Positions 1 through 8,348 of a stretch of 64,000 nt of DNA are shown here, one piece after another. The notes under the pieces are model-generated. The model had not been told where the DNA came from. It ran no database searches and worked only from the letters and a program-made list of their open reading frames with translations. The stretch comes from Arsenophonus sp052401645 (lineage in GTDB: Bacteria > Pseudomonadota > Gammaproteobacteria > Enterobacterales > Enterobacteriaceae), in contig CP198939.1 in the NCBI GenBank assembly GCA_052401645.1, forward strand, positions 496,001 through 560,000, written 5' to 3'. The number at the start of each line of letters is the position of its first letter. Position 1 is the first letter of the stretch. Position numbers and translations under genes: made by a program.

Positions 1-461
1 GATGTTTTTTTATAAACCAATTTTTTTTCATAAAGTTTAGTAAAAAACCATTGCTCCCAACGATAATATTCTGGTGTACAGGTTTTAATTTCTCGACTCC
101 AATCATAACTAAATCCAAACATCTTTAATTGATTTTTCATATAATCAATATTGGCATAAGTCCAAAGTGCTGGACTAGTATTATTTTTTATCGCAGCATT
201 TTCTGCTGGTAAACCAAAAGCATCCCATCCGATTGGTTGTAGAACATTTTTACCAAGCATACGTTGGTAACGAGAAATAACATCACCAATGGTATAATTA
301 CGAATATGACCCATATGTAATCGACCTGATGGGTAAGGTAACATTGATAAACAATAATATTTTTCTTTCTTATAATCTTCTATTACTTTAAATGTTTCTT
401 TTTTTTCCCAATGACTTTGTACGTATTGTTCTATTTCTTTTGATCTATATTCTTTTTGCAT
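1..461 (-). CDS. leuS: Leucyl-tRNA synthetase, N-terminal part (cut by window edge)
   Basis: Charges tRNA-Leu with leucine in the cytoplasm. Only the first 153 codons are present; the gene runs off the left edge. The translation starts MQKEYRSKEIEQYV and continues with CLSMLPYPSGRLHMGH at residues 37-52, which carries the class I HIGH-type motif (HMGH, residues 49-52). It goes on through GWDAFGLPAEN to YYRWEQWFFTK, closely matching E. coli LeuRS throughout. The ATG at 461 aligns with the E. coli start. Its cognate tRNA-Leu(UAG) lies 11 kb away. Neighbouring genes on the same strand as far as miaB keep E. coli orientation. The editing domain and KMSKS loop lie outside the window, so integrity of the whole gene cannot be judged. 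Confidence 0.97.
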   Translation of the reverse strand, partial: MQKEYRSKEIEQYVQSHWEKKETFKVIEDYKKEKYYCLSMLPYPSGRLHMGHIRNYTIGDVISRYQRMLGKNVLQPIGWDAFGLPAENAAIKNNTSPALWTYANIDYMKNQLKMFGFSYDWSREIKTCTPEYYRWEQWFFTKLYEKKLVYKKT

Positions 462-738
462 GATGTTGATCAAACCTTATTATTTATCTATGATAGAAAT
501 ACCATATTTGCAGTGAATAATAACTACTATTAATTTAAATTCTAAATAAAATAGAGCTGATATTTTTTAAAGAAAAATTATTAATAAAATAATTATGATA
601 AAATTAAATATATTTAAAATGAAGATTTCATATTCTAAATTTATATAAAAGAATTTATCAATATAAATTAAATTATAATTTATATTATTTAATACTATTA
701 TATTTGCAAAACTGAACAATCATTTTGTCATTAAGGAG

Positions 739-1041
739 ATGAATAAATTAGGATTAATTTATGCTTTAAGGAATCTTTCATTATATAAATTACTTTGTTA
801 ATAATTTTATAAATTTAATATAGAAAATTATTCTTTAAAAGAATTTAAACTGTATTTTTAATAATGTGATTTAATAATGAACAATACGAAATATTATTGA
901 TTAACAAGTAAATAAATTAGAAGTTTATTTATGTAATCAGAGCTATTTTAATCTATTTTAATATTTTTTTAATATCATAAAGATCTTCATGATTTTATTT
1001 TTGAAATTTTTTATGTTATCTGTGTGGATATGTATATTTGA
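739..1041 (+). pseudogene. ybeL: Possible eroded ybeL (DUF1451) remnant
   Basis: Downstream of a good Shine-Dalgarno (AAGGAG at 733-738) an ATG opens a 20-codon frame, MNKLGLIYALRNLSLYKL, that stops at 799. E. coli YbeL begins MNKVAQYYRELVASLSERL: M1, N2, K3, Y8, S14 and L15 coincide. Further on, in plus-strand islands, SLKE (near 830) and a KDLHD...C stretch (979-1041) resemble the SLKE and QDLN...C parts of YbeL in the same order. Position and orientation, divergent from leuS, are exactly those of E. coli ybeL. The similarity is short and I found it by eye, so this is tentative; the frame would need several frameshifts and a deletion. Confidence 0.33.
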
Positions 1042-1142
1042 ATTCTTAATGAATTATAAATATTATAATAGTTTGAATATTAAAATTTAATATTATTAAT
1101 CAAAATTTTAAAAAATTTTACTTTATCATTTATATAAATATA

Positions 1143-1179
1143 ATTTATTTAAAATATTTATTTAAAATATTTATTTAAT
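1143..1179. repeat. Short A+T tandem repeat, 13-bp unit, about 2.8 copies
   Basis: The unit ATTTATTTAAAAT occurs at 1143-1155 and 1156-1168 and partly again from 1169. It lies in eroded intergenic DNA and most likely arose by replication slippage; no function is evident. Confidence 0.7.
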
Positions 1180-1529
1180 ATTTTAATAGATTTAAAACTA
1201 TTAATAATTTTATTATTTTTTTAGAATAGATTAATACAGCATGTATATATATAACTAATGTAGTTATTATTATTCTATTTCTCATTAAAAAACTAAAAGT
1301 AATTAAAACTATCTATACTATTTATAGATTTTTAAAGATATTAAAAATTAAAAATTTTTTGGTATAAAACTAATATAAAATATAAATAAATTAATAAAAT
1401 ATTAAGTTTTAATAAATTAGAATTTTTAGAAAATATATTATTTAACTAATTCCAATTTTATTTTATCAATTGATAAAATAAAATAATATGATTAGTTATC
1501 AAAAATTACGATGATTAGTATATTTTAAA

Positions 1530-3068
1530 TTAACTAATTTTTTTTCGTCTAATAAAGTATGATAGTATAATGAATATAGTCACTAATATCCATATAGGTA
1601 AATTACCCCAACGTGCATAAGGTGTTAGACCAGATGTAGGTGTTACTTCAATGCTTAATACAGAGCTAGTAAATTGAGGAAGTTCTGCTTGAATATCTCC
1701 ATTAGGTTTAATTACTGCCGTAATACCATTATTGGTAGCACGTAATAATGGTCTACCAAGTTCAAGTGCACGCATACGTGCCATTTGAAAGTGTTGCCAT
1801 GGACCAATAGAATGTCCAAACCAAGCATCATTTGAAATAGTTAATATAAAATCAGTATCTGATTTAAAATTATTTCTAACTTGATTTCCTAAAATAATTT
1901 CATAACAAATAGCTGCTGTTAAATGAATATTACCAGCCATTAATTGCTGTTGTTTATAATCACCATGACTAAAATTTGACATTGGTAAATTGAATAAAGG
2001 AGAAATTGGACGAAGAATATTTCTTAATGGTACAAATTCACCAAAAGGAACTAGATGATGTTTTTTATAACGATTGCTGGTTGGATATTGATAAGTCTCA
2101 TTATCTCCCAATACAATAATACTATTAAAAAAATTTTTAAACCCATCTTTATTTACTTTTGTATCAATAATGCCAGTAACTAAATAAGTATTTTTTAAAC
2201 GTAGTAGTTTGTCTAATGAAGTTAACCAAACATTATTATCTAATTCTATTGATGGAATAGCAGATTCTGGCCAAATAATAATTTTAGCATAACCAATATA
2301 AGGTTTAGAGAGATCCATATATGTACTAATTGTTTGTTCAAAAAAATCCGATTTCCATTTTAAACCTTGAAAGATATTACCTTGTACTAAAACAATTTTT
2401 GATTTTTTTTCTATTACTGGTGTATACCATTGATGCTTTTTAAGCATCAATGGTAAAGATAATAAAATAATTGCTGTAATTAGAGGGATAACCAAACGCT
2501 TTACATAAGCAAAAACTAAACTACCACTAATAACTAATAATAATAATGTTATCATTTCAACACCAAATATTGGTGCAATACCTTTAAGTGGTCCATCGAT
2601 TTGACTATAACCAAATTGTAACCAAGGGAAACCAGTTAATATATAACCACGTAAATATTCAGTTATTTGCCATATTGCTGGAGTGGCAAAAATAGAACGA
2701 GCTATATTTAATCGTGGAAAGAATCGATTGAGTAAATAAGAAAACAATACTGGATAAAGCGATAAATAAGTTACTAATAAAAAAACTAAAAATATATTAA
2801 CAACCATTAATGGCATACCACTAAAATCAGAAATACTTATATAAATCCAATTTATACCGCTACCAAATAAACCAATCCCCCAATAAAATGCCATTAAAGA
2901 CGATTTTTTTATTGAAGAATTAATAATTAAAAATTGTAAGCCAAAAAGAGAAAGGATAGCAGCCAACCAAATATCAAAAGGTGAAAAAGCTAGTGTTCCA
3001 AAGAGGCCTAAAATAAATGCAATTAAGCCTTGAAACAAGTGATATTGAAAGAGTGATATTTTTTTCAT
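1530..3068 (-). CDS. lnt: Apolipoprotein N-acyltransferase
   Basis: Inner-membrane enzyme that adds the third acyl chain to the N-terminal cysteine of lipoproteins, the last step of lipoprotein maturation. It is 512 aa, the same length as E. coli Lnt. The first 210 residues hold about seven to eight hydrophobic membrane segments, followed by a carbon-nitrogen hydrolase (nitrilase-like) domain at about 225-475 and a C-terminal membrane helix at about 490-506. The catalytic triad appears intact: E268 in WPESAIP, K336 in KKHHLVPFGEF and C388 in AICYE (E. coli 267/335/387). The start lies 5 bp after the corC stop, so the two are probably co-transcribed. Likely substrates in this window are the lipoproteins Pal and perhaps MlaA. 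Retention suggests the symbiont still sorts lipoproteins to an outer membrane. Confidence 0.97.
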   Translation of the reverse strand: MKKISLFQYHLFQGLIAFILGLFGTLAFSPFDIWLAAILSLFGLQFLIINSSIKKSSLMAFYWGIGLFGSGINWIYISISDFSGMPLMVVNIFLVFLLVTYLSLYPVLFSYLLNRFFPRLNIARSIFATPAIWQITEYLRGYILTGFPWLQFGYSQIDGPLKGIAPIFGVEMITLLLLVISGSLVFAYVKRLVIPLITAIILLSLPLMLKKHQWYTPVIEKKSKIVLVQGNIFQGLKWKSDFFEQTISTYMDLSKPYIGYAKIIIWPESAIPSIELDNNVWLTSLDKLLRLKNTYLVTGIIDTKVNKDGFKNFFNSIIVLGDNETYQYPTSNRYKKHHLVPFGEFVPLRNILRPISPLFNLPMSNFSHGDYKQQQLMAGNIHLTAAICYEIILGNQVRNNFKSDTDFILTISNDAWFGHSIGPWQHFQMARMRALELGRPLLRATNNGITAVIKPNGDIQAELPQFTSSVLSIEVTPTSGLTPYARWGNLPIWILVTIFIILSYFIRRKKIS

Positions 3069-3073
3069 TAATG

Positions 3074-3958
3074 TTATTCTTCTGAGAAATTTCTTTGAAT
3101 AGATATTTCATCAGGAATTTTTATTTGAACTTGAATGATTTTTCGGCTATCAGCTAAGATAATTTTAAAAATATATCGATCAATTGTAATAACTTCACCT
3201 CGTGAAGGTAAATGTCCAAATGATTGCATCACTAGACCACCAATGGTTTCATTTTCTTTATCATTAAAATGTGTTCCAAATATTTTATTAAAATCATTAA
3301 CATGAGTTAATGCTCGAACAGAATAAGTATGTTTACTTAATTTACGAATACTAATATCTTCTTTATCGTCATACTCATCTTCAATTTCACCAACGATTAA
3401 TTCAAGAATATCTTCAATAGTGACTAAACCAGAAACACCACCAAATTCATCAATAACAATAGCCATATGATAACGTTGTGAACGAAATTCTTTTAATAAT
3501 AAATCAACACGTTTACTTTCAGGCACAATAATTGCTGTACGTAATACTTTATCAATATTAAAAGGCTCAGCATTAGTTCGCATAAATGGTAATAAATCTT
3601 TAGCCATTAATAAACCTTCAATATGGTCTTTATCCTCACTAATTACCGGAAAACGAGAATGTGCTGAGTTAATGATTACATCAAGACATTCATCTAATGA
3701 TTGATTTCTTTTTAATGTTATTATCTGTGAGCGTTGAATCATTATATCTCGAACTCGTTCTCCTGAAATATTCATCACTCCTTCAAGCATTTCTCTAGTA
3801 TCAGGATCAATAACATCTTTTTGTTCTGAATCACGAATTAATTCAACTAAATCATTACGATTTTTTGGTTCGCCGTGAAACAATTGATTTAGACGTCCGA
3901 AAAAATTCTTTTTCGAATTGTGATTATTATCATTATTTATAGGATGATCTTCGCTCAT
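3074..3958 (-). CDS. corC: CorC/YbeX CBS-domain protein
   Basis: CBS-pair protein of the CorC/HlyC family, 294 aa against 292 in E. coli. Two CBS repeats cover about residues 66-190 (MIQRSQIITLKRNQSL and RYHMAIVIDEFGGVSGLVTIED split across them), and a CorC_HlyC C-terminal domain covers about 205-285. There is no membrane segment, so it is cytoplasmic. The family was named for magnesium/cobalt efflux; in enterobacteria ybeX also influences ribosome biology together with its neighbour ybeY. It lies in the order ybeY-corC-lnt as in E. coli. No clear Shine-Dalgarno precedes the ATG, although the N-terminus MSEDHP matches the family. Identity is secure; the biochemical role is less so. Confidence 0.95.
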   Translation of the reverse strand: MSEDHPINNDNNHNSKKNFFGRLNQLFHGEPKNRNDLVELIRDSEQKDVIDPDTREMLEGVMNISGERVRDIMIQRSQIITLKRNQSLDECLDVIINSAHSRFPVISEDKDHIEGLLMAKDLLPFMRTNAEPFNIDKVLRTAIIVPESKRVDLLLKEFRSQRYHMAIVIDEFGGVSGLVTIEDILELIVGEIEDEYDDKEDISIRKLSKHTYSVRALTHVNDFNKIFGTHFNDKENETIGGLVMQSFGHLPSRGEVITIDRYIFKIILADSRKIIQVQIKIPDEISIQRNFSEE

Positions 3959-4025
3959 GGAGTTTTATTAATAGTTCTCTATGCAATTTATCGTATCATA
4001 TATTGTTTGGCATAAAAGTATCATT

Positions 4026-4499
4026 TTAATAATTAAGCTTTTTGCATTGAAAAGGGTTTGCATAACCTAATTTTTGCATAATTTCAGTTTCTATTTTTTC
4101 CATCTCTTTTGCTTTAATATCATTTTTGTGATTATAACCAAGAAGGTGAAGAGAGCCATGTATTACCATGTGCGCCCAATGAGAATCTATATTTTTATCT
4201 TGTTCAATTGATTCTTTTTCAACTATTTGACGACAAATAACTATGTCACCAAGCAAGGATAATACAATGTTCTTTGGTGTTTTAAATGGAAAAGATAGAA
4301 CATTTGTTGGTTTATTTTTTCCTCTATATGTTAGATTTAAATATTGGCTTTCTACTATATCAACAATGCGAATTGTGATTTCACTTTTAGATTGAAATTG
4401 TGGTAAAAAAATCTCAATCCAATGTTGTAATGTTTTTTTACTTGGTAATGCATTATGATCGTTGCAGGCTAGTTGAAGATCAAGTATAACTTGTTGCAA
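4026..4499 (-). CDS. ybeY: Endoribonuclease YbeY (TTG start)
   Basis: Single-strand endoribonuclease needed for 16S rRNA 3' end maturation and ribosome quality control. It is 157 aa against 155 in E. coli, and residue numbers coincide: R59 in YRG and the zinc ligands H114, H118 and H124 in HGSLHLLGYNH. The usual GYDH is GYNH here, an Asp-to-Asn change next to the third histidine. The first codon is TTG at 4499, giving (M)QQVILDLQLAC, which aligns with the E. coli start. An excellent Shine-Dalgarno AAGGAG (minus strand, 4513-4508) sits 8 nt upstream and settles this start. The 1.15 kb upstream, where ybeZ sits in E. coli, has no gene. Confidence 0.96.
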   Translation of the reverse strand: MQQVILDLQLACNDHNALPSKKTLQHWIEIFLPQFQSKSEITIRIVDIVESQYLNLTYRGKNKPTNVLSFPFKTPKNIVLSLLGDIVICRQIVEKESIEQDKNIDSHWAHMVIHGSLHLLGYNHKNDIKAKEMEKIETEIMQKLGYANPFQCKKLNY

Positions 4500-5653
4500 T
4501 AAAATATCTCCTTTTATATATAATGGAAATATGGATAGGATCTAATATTTTTCTATTAATAAAGTAACTACTTTAATTTTAATTCTTCTTCTTTTGTTTT
4601 TCTGTTTTTTATATGTTTTAAAAAAACACTTTTAATTATATAATAAAATAATATTTTTTTATATAAAAGAAATTATATATTTTTTATCTTTAGAAAATAT
4701 TTTAATTTAGTTATATAAACATATAATTTATTATAATAAAGTAAATTTAATTTAAGTTAAGTTTTAAGTAAAATTATGCTTTTTAAAATTAAATTTAATA
4801 TAGATTAAGAGCATTTTTATTCATTTAATCATAATACTGTCAGTTTTATTTAAAATATGGAATATTATTATTTTCTTGGTATATCATATAAAATAATTGT
4901 TATTAGTGCTAATCTAATTATTATATTCTAAATGATTTTTACTTTTTTATTAAAAAACTAAATTTTTAAATTGTTTCAACTAGCATAAATTGAGAATAAG
5001 TATAATATAATCTATTTTTTTGAAATTATAAAACTTAAAAAATACTACTAACAGTTTAAATATTTTTAGTTATTTATATAAAATCCTAATACTTAAATTA
5101 ATATTATTGTTTAAGTATATTACTATAGTATGATAAATTTAACTCTACTCTAACTCTATTAGTTTAATAAAATTATGCTTGTTTTTAACTATTATTTATT
5201 TTCTATAATTTCTTGATTTTTTTAATTAATTATTTAAGAAATTAACCTTTTATATCAAATTGATTAATATTTTATTATAAATGATAGCATGTGTATAAGT
5301 AGAATATCAATACATGAATGATATGAAAATATTGTTAATTATTTCGATATAATTAAATAATTTTATAAATTTATTTTAAATAACTTATTTTATAAGTCAG
5401 TTATAAATACTTAATTTTTAGTTAATTTATATATTATTATACAATAACATATGAATATGTTGATAAACTTTTTATTATTTGTTAGATGATTTCAAAATAT
5501 TTAGCTTATAGGTAAGTTATTTTTTATAATATTATTAAGTCTATCTATTTTAAATATTAACATTGATAATTAATTATTTTAAAATAGTTTTTATATGTAA
5601 AAGTAATAAGCTAATTTTGATTATTTTTAACTTTTTAATGTTAAATATTATCT
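4500..5653. other. Gene-free gap at the position of ybeZ
   Basis: E. coli has ybeZ (PhoH-like ATPase) between miaB and ybeY. I read the minus strand for its Walker A motif and conserved C-terminus and found no trace. Stops occur in all frames. Apart from the ybeY ribosome binding site I see nothing here. Confidence 0.7.
4508..4513 (-). promoter_or_regulatory. Shine-Dalgarno deciding the TTG start of ybeY
   Basis: AAGGAG lies 8 nt before the TTG codon. No in-frame ATG aligns better with the family N-terminus. Confidence 0.85.
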
Positions 5654-6982
5654 TTATTTTTTAACTATTTTACCTCGTAAAGAATTAGAGTAGATATCAA
5701 TAATTTTAACATCAATAAGCTTTCCTATCATATCTCTTGTACCTTCAAAGTTTATAACACGATTATTTTCAGAACGACCAGAAAGTTCCATGATATTTTT
5801 GCGTGATGGCCCTTCAACAAGAATACGCTGAATTGTACCTAACATTATGCGACTATAGTGCATTATTTGTTTATTAATGAGTTTTTGTAGTAAATAAAGG
5901 CGTTGTTTTTTTTTATTTTCACTAACATTGTCAGATAAATCAGCCGCTGGTGTACCTGGCCTAGGTGAGTAGATAAAACTAAAACTTATATCAAAATTAA
6001 CATCAATAATCAATTGCATTGTTTTTTTAAAATCATCTTCTGTTTCACCAGGAAAACCAACAATAAAATCTGAACTAATAAGGATATCAGGTCTTACTTT
6101 TCGTAATTTACGTACAATATTTTTATATTCATTGATTGTATATGTTCGTTTCATCATAGTCAAAATGCGGTCTGAACCACTTTGAATAGGTAGATGTAAT
6201 GAGCTGACAAGCTGAGGGATATCTTCATAAACAGCAATGATATCATCAGTAAAATCAATTGGATGACTGGTTGTAAAACGTATTCGATCAATGCCATCAA
6301 TGGATGCAACTAGACGTAATAATTCAGCAAATGAACAAATTGTATTATTAAAAGTTATTCCACGATAGGCATTAACATTTTGTCCTAATAAGTGAATTTC
6401 ATGCACTCCTTGTGTAACTAATTCTGAAATTTCAAATAAAATATCATCACATGGTCTGCTTATTTCCTCGCCACGTGTGTAAGGAACGACACAAAACGAA
6501 CAATATTTATTACATCCCTCCATAATAGAAACATAAGCTGAAGGACCATTTGCTCGTAATTCTGGTAATCTATCAAATTTTTCAATCTCTGGAAAACTTA
6601 TATCAATAATTGGAGATTGACTATCTTTAACTTTATTAATCATCTCTGGTAGACGATGTAAAGTTTGTGGGCCAAAAATAATATCAATACCTTGAACGCG
6701 TTGATGAATAAAATTCCCTTCTTGTGAAGCAACACAACCGCCAACACCAATAATAATATTTGGATTAATATTTTTTATATTTTTCCATCGACCTAATTGA
6801 TGAAATACTTTTTCTTGCGCTTTTTCACGAATTGAGCAGGTATTCAGTAAAAGAATGTCAGCTTCTTCGGCAATCGTAGTTAATTTATATCCATGTGTAT
6901 TATTTAGAAGAGCAATCATTTTTGATGAATCATATTGATTCATCTGACAACCCCATGTTTTAACATATAATTTTTTATTCAT
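5654..6982 (-). CDS. miaB: tRNA-2-methylthio-N6-dimethylallyladenosine synthase
   Basis: Radical-SAM methylthiotransferase that converts i6A37 to ms2i6A37 in tRNAs reading codons that start with U. The N-terminal cluster cysteines C12, C49 and C83 are present. The radical-SAM triad is C157, C161 and C164 in EGCNKYCSFC. The TRAM region follows to about residue 438 (ILVEG, SGRSENNRVI, LRGKIVKK). The protein is 442 aa against 474 in E. coli; the missing part is the poorly conserved tail after the TRAM domain, so activity is probably kept. It needs a low-potential electron donor, for which FldA in this window is a good candidate. No clear Shine-Dalgarno is visible. It is divergent from ubiF, as in E. 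coli. Confidence 0.97.
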   Translation of the reverse strand: MNKKLYVKTWGCQMNQYDSSKMIALLNNTHGYKLTTIAEEADILLLNTCSIREKAQEKVFHQLGRWKNIKNINPNIIIGVGGCVASQEGNFIHQRVQGIDIIFGPQTLHRLPEMINKVKDSQSPIIDISFPEIEKFDRLPELRANGPSAYVSIMEGCNKYCSFCVVPYTRGEEISRPCDDILFEISELVTQGVHEIHLLGQNVNAYRGITFNNTICSFAELLRLVASIDGIDRIRFTTSHPIDFTDDIIAVYEDIPQLVSSLHLPIQSGSDRILTMMKRTYTINEYKNIVRKLRKVRPDILISSDFIVGFPGETEDDFKKTMQLIIDVNFDISFSFIYSPRPGTPAADLSDNVSENKKKQRLYLLQKLINKQIMHYSRIMLGTIQRILVEGPSRKNIMELSGRSENNRVINFEGTRDMIGKLIDVKIIDIYSNSLRGKIVKK

Positions 6983-7163
6983 AGTATTTTGTATATTTAA
7001 AGTTTTGAAAATAAAATATGTTAAATTAAAAAATTATATATTAAAATATAAAATTGATATATATTAGTAAAATATTGATCAGTGTATTAAAAATTTGTTA
7101 ATAGATATGTTAATAAAATCTAACTGTACTTTAAAATAAATAGCTATTTATAGTTAAATTAAC

Positions 7164-8348
7164 ATGAATATAATAGATGATAATTATGATATTATAGTTG
7201 TTGGAGCTGGTATGATAGGTTCAGCTATGGCAATTGGATTAGCTAAAGAAGGTTGGAGAGTTCTTTTACTTGAATATAAAAAACCTAAACCGTTCTCTCT
7301 ATTAGAGCATCCTGATTTGCGTGTCTCAATGATAAGTTATACTTCTGTTAACTTACTTAAACAACTTAATGTATGGAATAGTATTTTGAGTATTCGCGCA
7401 ACACCTTATCGAAGAATAGAAGTATGGGAAAAAGAAAAATCGAATGTAATATTCGAAGCAAAGAGCCTTGGTTTATCTGAACTTGGTTACATTGTTGAAA
7501 ATCGTATTTTACAATTAGCATTATGGAAACAATTTTTTCAATACTCTAATCTTACTTTATTATGCCCAGCTAAATTGGTAATAATGCATCGTCAAAATCA
7601 ACAATGGAAAATTATCTTAAATGATAAGAGACAATTCTTAACTAATTTAATTATTGCTGCTGATGGTGTTCATTCTAAGGTTAGAACTTTAGCTGGAATT
7701 GGTATTAATGGTTGGCAATATGATCAATTATGTCTACTTATTACTGTTAAAATGGATCAAGCACAACAAGATATTACTTGGCAACAATTTTTCCCTTCTG
7801 GTCCACGAGCATTTTTACCTTTATTTGATCATTGGGCTTGTTTAGTTTGGTATGATAAACCTTCTCGAATAAGACAGCTACAATCAATGTCAATATTGCA
7901 ACTTAGACAAGAAATTATTCTTGCATTCCCAGATCGTCTTGGTCAATTTCAAGTTTTTTTTAGGGATAATTTTTCAATAATTCGTCAACATGCTAATCGT
8001 TATGTTGAAGAAGGTTTGGCGTTAGTTGGTGATGCTGCCCATACTATTAATCCACTTGGCGGTCAGGGGCTTAATCTCGGTTACCGAGATATTAATGTTT
8101 TATTAAAGGTATTGATTAATTCTAAAACACATTTATCATCACCATTCTATACAAAACAAACCTTACTTCTTTATCAACAGAACAGAATGGCAGATAATCG
8201 ATTAATGCAGGTAAGTATGGATGCTATTTATACATTGTTTACTACTAAGTTAACTGGCATAAAATTTGCTCGAAATTTAGTTTTAATGTTAGTACAACGA
8301 TTGAATATAGTTAAAAAAAGTATATTAAAATCTGCTTTAGGTTTATAA
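7164..8348 (+). CDS. ubiF: Ubiquinone-biosynthesis FAD monooxygenase UbiF
   Basis: Flavin hydroxylase family (UbiH/UbiF/COQ6), 394 aa against 391 in E. coli. UbiF adds the last ring hydroxyl in ubiquinone synthesis. Visible motifs are the Rossmann GAGMIG at residues 14-19, the ADG motif at 166-168, and GD (289-290) followed by QGLNLG (301-306). Its position next to a divergent miaB argues for UbiF rather than the paralogues UbiH or UbiI. It fits the retained succinate dehydrogenase, which reduces ubiquinone. No other ubi gene is in this window. The ATG at 7164 gives an N-terminus typical of the family; there is no obvious Shine-Dalgarno. Confidence 0.93.
   Translation: MNIIDDNYDIIVVGAGMIGSAMAIGLAKEGWRVLLLEYKKPKPFSLLEHPDLRVSMISYTSVNLLKQLNVWNSILSIRATPYRRIEVWEKEKSNVIFEAKSLGLSELGYIVENRILQLALWKQFFQYSNLTLLCPAKLVIMHRQNQQWKIILNDKRQFLTNLIIAADGVHSKVRTLAGIGINGWQYDQLCLLITVKMDQAQQDITWQQFFPSGPRAFLPLFDHWACLVWYDKPSRIRQLQSMSILQLRQEIILAFPDRLGQFQVFFRDNFSIIRQHANRYVEEGLALVGDAAHTINPLGGQGLNLGYRDINVLLKVLINSKTHLSSPFYTKQTLLLYQQNRMADNRLMQVSMDAIYTLFTTKLTGIKFARNLVLMLVQRLNIVKKSILKSALGL

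Larger units (their letters stand above)
462..1529. other. Gene-poor A+T-rich gap between leuS and lnt
   Basis: In E. coli this interval holds ybeL and others including rihA and gltIJKL. Here no open frame of credible length remains. I see one possible ybeL remnant (listed separately) and a short tandem repeat; nothing else is recognisable. Confidence 0.7.
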
